Part shown: positions 35,275-48,200 of the stretch, piece by piece | Layout of the letters: every line of letters starts with the position of its first letter | Numbering within the stretch: position 1 is the first letter of the stretch | Assembly (NCBI GenBank): GCA_021234535.1 | Contig: CM037843.1 | Coordinates: forward strand, 39,247,200-39,311,199 | DNA from: Stichopus chloronotus | Lineage: Eukaryota; Echinodermata; Holothuroidea; Aspidochirotida; Stichopodidae | Length of the DNA: 64,000 bases | Direction: 5' to 3' | Made by a program: the position numbers and the translations under genes | Notes under the pieces: generated by a model | What the model saw: only the letters and a program-made list of their open reading frames with translations | Databases searched by the model: none | What the model was told of the DNA's origin: nothing

Positions 35275-38200
35275 GTAAGTTTTTCTTAAATTATTTGCAT
35301 CATCCTGTTTCGCTTTTTTATATCACGTGTCAGGATTGATTTATGTTACTGCACATACATAGCATACAGAGAATGTTATTATTTATGTATATTCTTAAGT
35401 TATATCTAGTCCTTGTTTCGTCCCTCTTTAATTCAAGGTCTTACAAAACTCATTTCATTTGTTATTTCAGGAGCGCCACATTCTGTTATTGCTGGACCAG
35501 GTATTTTCCTATTCACATAATGCAAGTTACTCATGAACGTCCGCCTGTGCCTCTTCCACTTCTCCCGTAACAAACTCCGCTCAAGCGCCTTTTTCAATTC
35601 CTTCTTTCACGATCATTAGTATAGTCACTACATGATTTCAGATGATTTCAAATGCACATGGAGCACACAGCCTAGCTGAAAGGTTTGAAATACCCCATCC
35701 ATATAATTTACAATGTCACAATCAGTTCTTACAGTAGATGAAGGTCATAGTGAATGTATGTTTCACATCAAGAAGAAGACAATAACTAAATACCAAATTA
35801 CGAAAAGCAACGTGATGTTCGCTCTAAGTGCTGTACACTCATTTTTATTTTAAACAAACGATGACAACTTTAATTTACAAAAACTAGAATTTTCTGAAAT
35901 GTTCTTATTCCAACTTATGACACACAAACGTGTACCGTGATCACGAAATATCACTGTTCATATAACTTTTGTAGACCCTTCCTTACGGCTTTACAAAATG
36001 TTTCCGACACTTTATTCAACATTTTTGCCTGTTTATAAACATAGGCTATTCAAGAGTCCTTACGAATAAAATCTTGAAGCATATGAGGGGTCAGTACTAC
36101 ATCATGTGAAGAGTGCTTATCGGTGCTTAATAATTCGTGTGAATTGAAGATAAGTGACTTCACGAAATATTCATGCATACCAGCTACAATGGTCATTTAC
36201 CTTCCATAAAAGTCTGCAAGCACTGCTTAGACTCCTTGGCATTGACAACGGATGGTCACAGTGGTTAAAAATAACAAATACACATGCATGATACGAATGC
36301 ACTTGCGCTCAGTCGAATCGGTGGTTTATAGATGGTGGGGCCGGAGGGGGAGGCTCCATTCTTTTTCTGCACGGTGTATCTTTCGTCAGTCTGTGCAAAA
36401 ACCACTTCTATTTAATAAAAATCTGTACTGATTACAATGTGATTCATCATAAAACATGCATTATATCCACAGTGCACATACAGTCACGGACAGCATTTCC
36501 ACATCTGTATATACGTATCTTCTTTTTTTTTTCAGGTGCAATACCTACATTTCCGATCCCCCAAATTAATGGTAAATTCTTAACCTTATAGCTACATTTG
36601 CAATACGAGGTTGCTGCAAGACAGCGATTAACATGCTCTTAGTGTTATTAACTGTCTAGTCGGCTACAACTAGCATAGTAAAGCTGTAATCTTAACCCCG
36701 TTCTGAATCAACGCATGGGTGGCAACAATGAGGCATATTACTCAGATTGTAGCCTGTGCCATTGTCAAATACTCAAAAAAAAAAAAAATATTATTGTCAT
36801 TATTTTAACGGATGTTATAATATTGTTTATCACATTAATGTTAGGCTACATATACATGAATGAGGCCCATAATTTTCACGACTAATTTTACGTGCAAGTT
36901 AGTTACAACACTCACAAAAACGTAAAGTAAAATAAGAACTCCATAACTTTTTGGTGAAATTTTACACACAGTTAATGTAAGTCTTACATTATGATATAAC
37001 AATTTTACTAAAATCTAGTAAAATTTACCAAAATTGTGTAGAATTTACAAATACTACTTACATTAATTTTACATAAAATTTATGGAGTTCTTATTTCACA
37101 TAATTTAGGTAAATAATTCTGTGAGTGAAGGGAGTAGCCAAATTGGAGTCGTTTGTTGACAACAAAATTAGTGTAGACCTATTCAAATCAGCTGTATTGG
37201 TGCTGGAGAAGTTGCAAGTGTTGTGATTTTAAAGGCAAAATATTGTGTTGCAAATACACAAAATGACATTTAAAGGAATGATCATTATGAAGCCATTCAG
37301 TCTAGATCTCACCATTAAACCGACCAGCAATAGTTTCATCTCCTCAAAACATTATGCACTGAAAGGGTAACGGAAATTGAATCTTTTGAATTTTGAAAGT
37401 TTGGCTGAAAAAATTATTCTTTAACAACAAACAACCAAACTTTCTACTTGTAAAAGGCTACCATAAGGACTTATATATCATTCTGTGTCCATAAATGTTG
37501 GGTTTAAAAAATATGATTTTTTGTTGTTGTTAAACAAACCCAGTATTTTCCTTCAAGCAAACGAAGTAGTCGTAGAACTTCCCCCTTCATATCTTGTTCG
37601 TTTCTTATTAACACCGAGTAGCTATAGACATGAAATTTCATGTTATGTAAAAATTGCTCTAAGCCTGTCGGATATTTAAGCCAACATTCGCAAATCTTTG
37701 TGCAAGGTCGTCATCATTTTCTTTACTAACATCTACCTTCATAATCGTCAGTTAGTATAGTTACATGTATATTAATTGGCGCCTCTTTGGATTTCTTTTG
37801 TGTCTGTTTCTGTCATGCAGCAAACGTGCATATACATTCTGTAGATTTAGAATTATGCTCCAACAATGGAATGTTTTCACGTTCTATACTTTCCAATGAA
37901 AGTGTGAGACAGACTTCCCTTCACAAAGTGTTGAGTAGCCAATCGTGAAACATGAGTGTAATTGTTAGTGAGTAATGTTACATATACATTTTTGTCTCTA
38001 CGTTGTTCTATGTGCCTGTTTCATCCGCTGTCATATAACAAACATGCATACATGCTGTAGATTTAGAATTCTGCTGTTTCTGTTATTCATCTTGTCACCA
38101 GAGCAGGTAAACTCGAGAACCAATAATGAGATTGTAACAATGTAACCATACATGCAGTCAAAGGTGAACAACAGCAAAAACACTGCAGGACACGTGCCGT

Positions 38201-41200
38201 TCTCTTACTGCTTATTTTGATCTTCATAAGTGTAGTAACTTTCATAATTTGGAGTAACCAATAAGAACATAAATGTATCACATGTGAAAAACGATTATGA
38301 CCGTTTTCGTGAGTTCTGATACTATGGAAGACATATTATGTGTTATTGTGTGTTACTATGGTGTTACGACATTTCGAATGGACGCCGCTTATGAGCATGC
38401 ACACTTAAAATCACAATGATGCTTATTTGTAAATGGCGTTTGACTATTTATGACAGATTATACCAATCCTGAAATAATCCATGTTAGCCAATTGCGATGA
38501 TACTTAAAGCAAATTTGAGCCTGATATAACTCTATAGCAAAAGGAGGAGAGAGAAAAACAACAATTACCCTCTACATTTTGCCCCTACTGTATAATCTGT
38601 AGATATGAACTAGGGTGATGTGATATGAAACTGAGTGATGTAAAATTCCAAGTCTCTCACAAACTTCGATGACCTTTAATATTCAGTGATATAGATTCCA
38701 AAGATGTCGATTACGTAATGTTTTATAGTTATATTGTTTTCGGAAGATTAATATAATAACTCTCAATTCCATAGGCCTAAATGACGTTGTCGACAATGGC
38801 TTGAACGCAGCAGGGCATGCGTACAAAATATTATTGGAATATGCAATAACATTCCTCAGCATGACTTGAATATTCATATTGAATTAAATGGATTTCACAG
38901 GAGGGGTATAGTCCATAGTGAATTAAAGGAATTCTCCACCAACAAGAAAATGTAACGAAGATATGAGTTTTTTTTTTTATTTCAGTTAAACATAATGACT
39001 TTGCCAATGGAAGCTTCCCTAGATGTAAAATAACTCTTTGAAATTTGGGCTTAAATACGAGCCTGAAATTGCGTGACATAGAACCGACAAATACTGTTAT
39101 CCACTTTTTTAACTCTTCGTGCTCATAGCAAGATCTTATTATGCAAAAACTCTTTAGTTCAGCGATGATGTAAACCTCATGAATGTCTACATTCAGTAAG
39201 ATACTTTCCATAGGCCTATTCGTGAAACCATGGGAAGCTGCTATTGAGATTAACGGAAAACTAAATAATTGCTAGTATTCCAAGACCCACCATTTCGATT
39301 AGAGATAAGACGTGTAATTGAATCAAAGGTATTTCTATCTTTTATTAGTCGGTTTTAGTTTAATATCATTTACATAGCAGCATCATTTAAGTGAACTGAC
39401 CCTTTAAAAAATAGCTCTTTCAGAACAATGCTTTGAAAGGTAAGTTTATGCCGCTCCCTGGTGAAACTAAGGTTTTATCACTAAATAAGAGATCAGAACA
39501 GTACTGCGATCCACAGTGTGGGATAAACATCAACAGCAATGTTCAAAGCAGATTTTCGGTACTATGTCACAATCGATTGATTTCCAGCACCTCGTACTTT
39601 GAATATTTACTAAAATAATTCATTTTCCTAATTTTATGAGATAATTCTTAAAAATGAGAACAATTGCTTGCATGCGAAAATGTTTGTATCTTTTATATAA
39701 GAGACATGAAAGGCGATGGTGGAGAAGTCCCTTAATCATAGACAAAACACGTCTTGTATGGCCTCATGGATACTCATAAAGTGTTCCAACTTTGGCGAAG
39801 CAATCAATTCTCTAGTTCGCTGCAAGTATTAAACAAGAGAAGAAAACAGATCTTACAAGGAAAGGAATAATTTTAATATTCTCATCATCATGTATGTTTT
39901 CTGTGTGTCATTTTGTATTAAATGTGAATTATATATTTCAGGCTCTTCAGGCAGGCTAGTGGGCCATTACAGACCAGGTAATAACTAAAAAATATAAAAG
40001 TTGTATACTTCTCTCCATGCAATCCCAATGGTTCTTTCATAATCAAATTAACAAGAACTAAACCATCAAATCATTTCATTGCAGCGAAAACATAATTCCC
40101 AAGGAATGAGTCCAAGCACACTATACGTAGGCCTATATTAGGCCTTTGTGCGCATAAGAAACATGACGAAATATGACGATGCAAGTTACAAGCCACAGAG
40201 CCTGTATTTGAAATTAGTTGGCCAAGATAGGCATCCTGAGGAGGGCGTTTTCTCATCTTTGCGTTTCCTACATTCACCAAAGATAACAAAAATCTCTGGT
40301 ATTTCAAATTTCTCTCAAGTTTCATACAATATTTAAGAATCCCATAAACGTAGTGTTTAAAATAATGAGCATTAAGTGGGCCCAGCTATTTGTGAGAGGC
40401 TTTGAACAAGTACATTACGTCATGCTGTAGGGCTCGTGTATCATGGACTTCTGAAACAAATCAGTGTGAGTTGATTTTTTTAGGCAAAAATAACCCACAA
40501 CTGTGATCTGAACGAGGTTAATTTTAGATTGTAATTAAGGGTTCCGGAGCTACCCTCGTTCAATTGGGGAATAAATGCCTGGAAGGCTACTCTGTAAAAA
40601 CACTTGTGGGGTAAATATCTAGATGGGCACTCTGAAAAAAAAAAAATGTTAGTAAGTATCAAGAGGTCACTTTTTGTCAAAAATGGCGAAAAATGGCAGC
40701 ATTACAGGGGAGTGACGTCATTTTACCTACATCGAAACCAAAGATCTAACCATGTGGTAATATTGAAGATCCCCGAATCTGTAATATATGTTATCGGAAA
40801 TGTCGAATTCGACAGTTTAAAGAGGAAATGTTACGAACTGAAAACATGAACACATTATGTAACTTTCAGCCGTGATCGCTGGTGTATTCTTGAACTTCAA
40901 CTGCTAAACAATGGCAAGTCAGATTTTTGCCTTTGCGTACATTTGCTGTGATTTCAATTTGCGACCGGTGACTGCAATGCTGTGTCATTTTGGAATTGGG
41001 AGGATTCAACCAAAATACATGGTAGACTAGTATTAGATTCATACAGTATACTCTCTGTGTATTCACCCTCATCTCTATTCATATCCATCTTCTGATCTCT
41101 GTTTCAAGGTAGATTATCATAGCTAGCGTGTAGATCCCTTTCTTAGAACAGAAATATTGTAACTATGGGTGTACACCATACGAAAATTTTGAGTGTGAGT

Positions 41201-43599
41201 GGAATGCAGTCATTATGTATACCGGTATGAGTTTGAGACTTGCGAAAACTCAGTCTTGACAGAACAGCCATGTATTCCATCCCCCTTCTTCCCATCCCAT
41301 ATATCTTGAAGGGGTCCAGTGGCCATGACCATCGAAATCCTAGCCTGACCCTGCAAGCTATTCCACGCCATCATTTTTTCAATCAAATCATCGATGGACG
41401 TGGATTTAATTTTACAAAAAAAAAAAAAAAAGGAAACATTAAAATTGCTCCAGAAAGACAATCACCGCTGTAATTCCACACGGAGGGTGGTGGAGGATTG
41501 GCGGTATTTATGTACAGAAGTACCCTCTCTCGGAGAAGTCATGAACTCAGAAATGAACATGCACGGGTTTCATTTGCAATGTTATTTTGTGTAAAACTGT
41601 GTTCTTTTAAATTGTGATATTGACTTTCATGTTGTTCGCCATCGTATCCTTATCAAGAGGGCAAGAGGAAAATCGCCATAGCCTATACAACACGTACGTT
41701 GGGTAACTTTTTACCATCTTCTAAGGATACATGAAAGGAAAAAAAAAACACAAGTTGTGAGGTTATAGTTTCCATGACCACTGGACTATGTCAATCACTA
41801 AAGTCAAAGATCCTAGGACGGATCTATGCCGAAGTAAACGTTGTTTCATTTGGGGCTGTGGTTTCATTCACCGAACAAGAATCCAATGTACTTGCAGGGA
41901 ACATAACTGCCAGGTGGGGATGGGAATGGCTCGAGATGGAAAATTGAAATTAGAATGCAATGTAAAACAGTCAAGCTTTGAGCGAATGAGAAAGGTGATG
42001 ATGTAAAGAGGGTTCATTGTTGATATATAGTTTATTTTGTGACGAGTCTGAATTAAGCCATTGCATGTCAACATTACACTGAGCCTCGTTCATCATGGAT
42101 CTATTCCTGTAGCTACTAAAATATGAGAAATTGTACTTGTTTTACGAACAGGGGGTTGAATGGTTAATACCTTCCTTTACAATAGTCCTTGAGCAATTTC
42201 TGGCTACTGCATGCCCACTGTCACCCTAACAGTGATTTCCCGCGTTGGAGGTAGGACATGTATGACTTTTTATACCTTTCTTGATTGATGACTCTTTTGT
42301 TAAAATATTTCTTTTCACATCAGGTTACTATGACGACGGTTACTACGGTAGAGTTGTTAGAGAAGTCGCCCCTGCTATTGTGGAGAGGGCGCCTGCAGCA
42401 GTAGTTGAAAGACCGGTTGTCCGTGGTAAGTTTACATCCAATGAGCGAATAGATGGTAAAGGTAAGGCATGTGCTTAATAAAAAAGGATTTGATGAGAGA
42501 CGGCAACTTCGCAAAACAATTTCACTAACATTTAAAAATATAATTTCAATGTTTTAGGTAGTTGGTTTCGAAATCGTTTCCTTCATCAAATTATTCTAAT
42601 TGGGGAAAATATCGATTCGTTCATTTCCCTGAGGCGCTGTTTCTCCCTGCTCCCCGCCCTCACCTGCCAGTGTAGGTTACAAGTACACTGAAAGGCTGGC
42701 ATGGTCAGTACTTGTAAATGATATGTCAATTGACCGATATAAGCTTACAAAATTGAGAAATCCGTTGGACAATACATCATGCGAGGACTAACCTGATCAT
42801 GTATGTAAATTTATAATGCACACTATAAATAATAGTAAGCAAGCGCACTGTGGCGTCACGACTACAGGAGAATGCATCGTTTCCAGTTTGCTGCCAAAAC
42901 AAATTGTTTTGTATATTCTGCAGTATTGTGCATTTACATACCTATGTGCAATGTGGGTCTACGAATAATTTAGTTCTCAAAGCACGAAGGTAAGAACTGT
43001 AAACTAATTTGTGAAGGTCATTTTACAGTACGGTACCATCAACATGATCATAACGCATCTGTTAGAGATAGGTTAATAAGAGTAGCCACAGGCATATAAA
43101 ATGTTTGGTATGCTTGAATGCATAACTCAGGGGTTTGCTAAAGCTCTATTTTTTTTCCAAACTGCAAAAATACAAAATTATTTTATCTGTAGAGCGTCAC
43201 CAGATATTCAGTCAAATAAGTTAAAAGACGGCACTTTTTGCCGGAAGGACTAACATTTTAGAATTGGTGTACATTGTAATTTATTGTTCATTCTTGTAAA
43301 TATTCTTATATTTTAACCTGGGACTATTGACCGTAATTTGAGTCGAATATTAATATAATCAGATTTGAATAGTAAGTTTTAATGATCATATGACAGAGGT
43401 TGTCGTGGCCCCTCCTCCACCTCCACCTCCGCCTCCACCGCCACCACCACCACCACCCCCACCACCAGCGTACAGATGGCGACGCGTTGTAGTTAGAAGA
43501 CCAGTTGGTACTTTCTGGGGTCCAGCGGGGTACGACGCTGGATACAGTGGCACGTACGGAAGGTACCCGTATGCTGGATACGGGTACGGACGGTATTAG
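35203..43599 (+). CDS. Low-complexity Gly/Tyr/Pro/Arg-rich protein, modular phase-1 microexon gene
   Basis: Coding exons are 35256-35274 (in exon 35203-35274), 35471-35500, 36536-36571, 39942-39977, 42324-42425 and 43397-43599, together 426 nt for 141 residues. All five coding introns are GT-AG and phase 1. The protein opens MAYDPYGAPHSVIAGPG, passes through short Pro/Gly segments, a DDGYYGRVVREVAPAIVERA block with repeated VVRE/VVER/APA words, a run of 19 prolines, a basic RWRRVVVRRPVG stretch, and a GY-rich tail ending GYGYGRY. No signal peptide or membrane segment is visible, so it is probably intracellular. The ATG has ideal context (A at -3, G at +4) and an in-frame TGA at 35220-35222 in the same exon. 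I do not recognise the family. Gly-Tyr tails and AP(A/V)VVE words recur in matrix, cuticle and phase-separating proteins, so function stays open. Confidence 0.8.
35471..35500 (+). CDS. Microexon gene, 30-nt cassette exon
   Basis: Acceptor GTTATTTCAG, donor CAG|GTATTT. Encodes (G)APHSVIAGP(G). Both borders split a Gly codon after its first base, so skipping keeps the frame. Confidence 0.75.
36536..36571 (+). CDS. Microexon gene, 36-nt cassette exon
   Basis: Acceptor with a strong T tract (TCTTTTTTTTTTCAG), donor ATG|GTAAAT. Encodes (G)AIPTFPIPQIN(G). Symmetric phase 1-1, length divisible by three. Confidence 0.75.
36909..37127. mobile_element. 219-bp foldback MITE in the microexon gene's third coding intron
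   Basis: Ends are CACTCACA and TGTGAGTG. The left arm AATAAGAACTCCATAA (about 36931) and right arm TTATGGAGTTCTTATT (about 37080) are exact inverse copies, and pairing continues inward through GTAAAATT and TTAATGTAAG with gaps. Nearly the whole element can fold on itself. No clear target site duplication was found. Confidence 0.8.
37805..38075 (+). repeat. Diverged ~205-bp tandem duplication in the third coding intron
   Basis: The word chain GCCTGTTTC/GTCTGTTTC, CAGCAAACGTGCATATACAT or AACAAACATGCATACATG, and CTGTAGATTTAGAATT occurs at about 37805-37860 and again at 38010-38075. The stretch before each also matches weakly (GTTACATGTATATT and GTTACATATACATT). Confidence 0.6.
39942..39977 (+). 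CDS. Microexon gene, second 36-nt cassette exon
   Basis: Acceptor TATATATTTCAG, donor CAG|GTAATA. Encodes (G)SSGRLVGHYRP(G). It has the same length, the same phases and the same split-Gly borders as the preceding cassette. Confidence 0.75.
42324..42425 (+). CDS. Microexon gene, 102-nt exon with VVRE/VVER repeats
   Basis: Acceptor CTTTTCACATCAG, donor CGTG|GTAAGT. Encodes (G)YYDDGYYGRVVREVAPAI, then VERAPAAVVERPVVR and one base of the next codon. Symmetric phase 1-1. If the intron were retained, translation would stop 17 codons on. Confidence 0.8.
43397..43599 (+). CDS. Microexon gene, last coding exon: polyproline, basic segment and GY tail
   Basis: The acceptor is CATATGACAG; joining to the previous exon gives Glu and the sequence REVVVAP. 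A run of 19 prolines follows, written with a mixture of CCT, CCA, CCG and CCC codons. That argues for selection on the protein rather than simple triplet slippage. Then come AYRWRRVVVRRPVGTFWGPA and a tail with GY, GTYGRYPY and GYGYGRY before TAG. On the opposite strand this reads as Trp/Arg repeats, which is a shadow. Confidence 0.85.
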
Positions 43600-45011
43600 C
43601 CAAGACATTTACCACACCAAACTCGTGAGTACACCTGTTGTAGTTACATACTCGTTTAGATATTGAGAATCCTGATTAATTTAAAATTCACATTCCAATA
43701 CAGTCATTATGTGTACTAATGCAGACGGCTATAGAAGACACCGGATGAACCTTTAATGTCCTCCTCCCCATGGCTGAGATTTCATAATGGAGTTTTCAAA
43801 TTTAAATATATTCCCAGTTCTTGAACATTTTTCATTGGGCTCGGAATTAGTGATTATGTATGTCGCGAAATGTTTTTTTTTTAAGCATCCACCCCCTCCC
43901 AACACTGTTTCACCGAGAGGTAATACATAAACACAACCCTAAAAGATTCATACATGAGAGTAATGCATTCATTGTATAAAATTACAAGTATAAGGATACA
44001 TTTGTAAAGTAGTGTGCATTTGCCTGTCAAAATCGGTGGGTAAAATGTTCCACTTGAGGCAAAATTAACCTCCCCAACACTGAAAAACTGCACACGGGCC
44101 TGTCTTTTGACTGTTTGCTTGACTCTTCGTTTACTATTCTTGCATATTCCTTTGCCTCTCTTTCGACAGACTTTGGCTTTCACCGACTTCAAAATGGAGC
44201 ATGTCGGGAATAACAGTCACTTCAGTGGGAACAGAAAAATAATTTCACAAACGATACCAACGACATGAGAATAGCTCGTCCATTTTCTTCTCAAGTTCAG
44301 TTCTTAATGAGACATTATACAACGGGAAAATACCGATATACTGTCACTAACAGCCTGCGCGGAGAACGAATTTCTTTTAAAGAAATTGTAGGCCTATATA
44401 TATAATTTTGTCGGGCGTATAATGACGCAACATTTTCGTTCATTGATGTTGTCTTCGCATAGATATTTCACAATTGAAGCAATTTTTAGTATCTGAGTGT
44501 CTTGCGTCCCAAAGTTGCCATTGCAATCACATATGTAACCTATGTGATCAGCATTGATGAGAATTGGGGATATTCATATTCTATGAGATTGGGAAATATG
44601 TAAATTCGTTTGTAGCAGACTATTTATATTGATGTATTATAATGTCGTTTCAATGATAACGTCGTTTCAGTAATGATGATAGTTGCCATGGGATGGAACT
44701 CTTTTGCTCTTCATGAGGTTTCGGGTCGTCTCATAAATTAAAATTTTGTGGAATGAAAATGTACAGAAGCAACTACTCGTTTAGTTGCGTGAAAAGCAAA
44801 AATCAAAGCTGTTATACTTCTGTAAGTTAGATTAAATGACGGCACTTTCAGCTACAAATAAAACGTCCTACTTTTTTCCTTCCTTGTACTGTTTTAGCGT
44901 GACCCTTTCAAGGACCAGAAGGCATTGTGTATTCAGACAAAGACCTGTTTATTCCTTGTTCTAAAGCTGAGAAAGAAATCAGAAAAAAAAAAAAGTACCA
45001 GACGCTACCAT
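43600..45011 (+). other. Presumed 3' UTR and flank of the microexon gene
   Basis: No coding segment seen. A candidate AATAAA lies at 44857-44862, which would give a 3' UTR of about 1.3 kb; an ATTAAA precedes it at 44831. The hAT MITE starts 150 bases beyond. Confidence 0.45.
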
Positions 45012-45252
45012 ACCGAATGCAGAGGTGGATCCAGGATTTTTGCTAGGGGTGCACCTGATTCACGCGTTGTGAGAGGGTGTCTTCCATCCGTATTAATAAC
45101 ATTAAAATAGTGCTCCCAAAACCGTTACAAGGGGACCAACGGTGAAATCTGCCATATGTGTAATATTAATGGTACAATCATTGATCCACTTTGAATTTTT
45201 TTTTGGGGGGGGGGAGAAGGGGGTGATGCCTGGATCCCCCACTGACCGGATG
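45012..45252. mobile_element. hAT-like MITE with 8-bp target site duplication
   Basis: The body is 45020-45244 (225 bp), starting CAGAGGTGGATCCAGG and ending CCTGGATCCCCCACTG, an imperfect inverted pair. Flanks are ACCGAATG (45012-45019) and ACCGGATG (45245-45252), 7 of 8 identical. The terminus and duplication length fit hAT. The interior is non-coding and contains a G-run at 45205-45214. Confidence 0.85.
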
Positions 45253-48200
45253 AGTGGGAGGTTGGGGAAGCCAACTTGAACATAAAATTTCCAAGGTTAT
45301 TCTATAAATTGATGTCTTTCAACATTACTTGAAGATATCTTTTTGTCAAACACATTCGAAATGAAATTGTTTTTTTAAAAAGCAAAAGTAAAGAAAGAAA
45401 TTGATGGTGTGTAAATCAGCATGTTCCTGTGAGTTCAGAGCAAGATGTGACGGCCAGAAATGGCAGTGGTCAAACTGGAAGAATGTAAGACCAGTATTTA
45501 ATCTCCCTTATAATTTCTTCATTCATCCTGCAACACTGGAGTGATATTCCAGCTGCCTTTCTTTGAGATTTTTGTCAATTGGTTTTAATGATTTCTTTAA
45601 ATACTTCATCGCTATCTTTATTTAAATATATACAAACATAAATACAAGGCAAGTCAGTTGTACAGCCACGTTGTTTTGTTTTTATTTCTCCATTGTAATT
45701 CGATGTTGGGATGGGAAAACTTGCCAACACAGATATATGAGATAGCTATCAGTTACCATCAGTTCATATAGTGGATTCGACAACATGGGGTAACTTACTG
45801 AGTGTTGTCTATTCAAAGTACAGTTGACCAATTGGGACAAATGGTTTGAGATGCCACAAATGAAGAAACAAGGGTGATGTTGCCGTTAATGAATGATACA
45901 CCTGGTCTTGAAAAAAAAGTGCACCGTTGATTGCTTCAAGCTGTGTGTAGCGCTAAAGCTGTTATTTTATGGAAATTTAACATGATACCGGAATATGAAA
46001 TACTGCCAGTGGCGAGCAAATTGAGAAAAAAAAATACTACAAATTTGACATCCTAACAATTAACTCAATTTCATGAATTTAAGAGGCTATATCTAGATTC
46101 ATCAGCTACAGCAGTCCTTTCACATCCACGCATTCGTAGAGAAACTTTACCTGAACGTTGTTCAAATTGGGTAGGTTGGACTGCTGTACGGAAGCCGGTT
46201 GAGATTAACCCTTATGACATGAAATCAATCATTTCCTTACATGTTACAAGATATTTAAGACATAAAAACTGCTAAACATACTTCCAACAGTTCTCAAAAC
46301 ATTCTGTTACGTAGCATGTACAATCCAGATGTATGTCAATCTATCCTGCAAACTCCGAATACCATCAACCCCCCCTGCACCCTCAAGGCATCAGAGAGAC
46401 AGAGATTTGACTGATACTTAGGCTAGAACATAACACTATCTGACCTTGGGGGAGATATACACAGGTACATGAAAATTGCCTACATAAAGTTGCACAAAGC
46501 AGAAGGAATGGTTAGTGCCACTTCAGAGTGTAGGTTACCCTACACCACAATAAGGTGGGTTAAAATGTAGTTACAGACCCAATAGAGAGATAAAATTAAG
46601 ACTGGAGACACAGCTGACGCAATGAAGATAAATAAGTAACGATACAAACGAATCATTTTCCGTCATTGCAACTTGAGCATGTGTGCAAGCCATTTTATTT
46701 AATTTTTTTGTTGTTGTTGTATGTTTCAAATTCAATGCACCAAAATCTATGTACATATTTCATGCAAAATATATTACAAAACTTACAACTAATGCTACAT
46801 GAAGCAAGAGTTTTAATATTAATATAAATTTTGTAATATAATCTTTAATGGTTATGTTTATTGCAACTACGTATGTAATACTTATCTAAAGAGGAATAAA
46901 TTCATCCTCCATCAACTGACCCCCCCCAAAAAAAAAAAACATTGTTAATTGCTCAAATATCATCAGAAATACACATCAGAACATCATGCACAGTGGATTG
47001 CAGGAACTACTGGAAGGGTCACGTATATTTAATGTTACAATTTACAAAAGGTACTGTAAATGGCAATCAGGAAGAGGAAAAAATGCATATTTATAAACTT
47101 CTTTGGTAGTCATTAGATCTTGATATACATAAACAAATGTGTGATTCACATGTTTATATAAATACATTTAATTAAAAAATGTGTGGTTCATATGTCCTAC
47201 AATAGCCACTACAGCAAACTGACTGTTTGGGCAAAAGGTATAGTGAGCCCTCTATTACAATTCAGGGTTTTGCTTTCTATTCAATGACAAATGGACCTCC
47301 TGCAGATTTACATTCTAATGGTAACATTCACGTCAGTGTAAAGCAAAAGACAAAAACCTATCTGTGAATGATTTACCAGTCCTGAATGGTATAGAACACA
47401 GGTATTTAAACACAATTACAAAAAAAAAACAAACTATTCCTTAAACTATAATTTCATTTTTTCCAAACCAACTTTTAAGTTTAAAATACTTTAAAATAAC
47501 TTTGAGAGTAATAAAAAAGAATCTGCCCAAAACAGACACGTTTTGCTCAAGTTGTGTGGTTTGGATTACAAAATGAAAGCAAAAGGAGCTATAATAGGCT
47601 TTATTTGTAACTCATACACTAACCTAAGACTAAGTCTTCTATTTCTGATAAATGCTTAAAGAACAGAAAGAGGAGCTGTAGCATGTATGCAAAAAAAGTA
47701 GTGAATGAGACTAAAACAGCAATATTACAAGCAACACAAAGATAGGCAAAATGGACCTCATAACATCCAAAGTTACAGTCAATTGGACAGTGTTCCAGTC
47801 ACGAGTACGTTTAATAGTACTACTAGGCTAAGTACTCAACGGTGTAAGTTCACTGAGTGGAGACAAAGTCCTACCTTTGTCATTTCACTATTTGCTCTTT
47901 TACAAAATAAAAAAACATGATAGAAATACCTCTTTGTCTTGACAAAATCAAGGTAAATCATTACTAAATAGCACGAGTATTGGCTCAAACCCTTGAATCA
48001 AACGAACATCAGTATTTGTTGCTTTTAGGAATAAAATGAAGATAAAAAAAACCCCACAAAATGATGAAATTTGAAACAGCCAATTAAAATTTGATCTCAG
48101 TATAACAGAGCAATAGTCCCACACATCCTACAGACGTGACTGTACACTGACTACTGATGTCTGATTTGGGACATCTGATTGGCACATCTGGACTATGACG

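Noticed and set aside
38924..39405. TTAAAGGAATTC ... GACCCTTTAA as another TTAA element
   Set aside because: Only seven bases mirror each other; the arms do not pair further.
43324..43608. Trp-rich minus-strand open frame
   Set aside because: It is the shadow of the polyproline exon on the plus strand.
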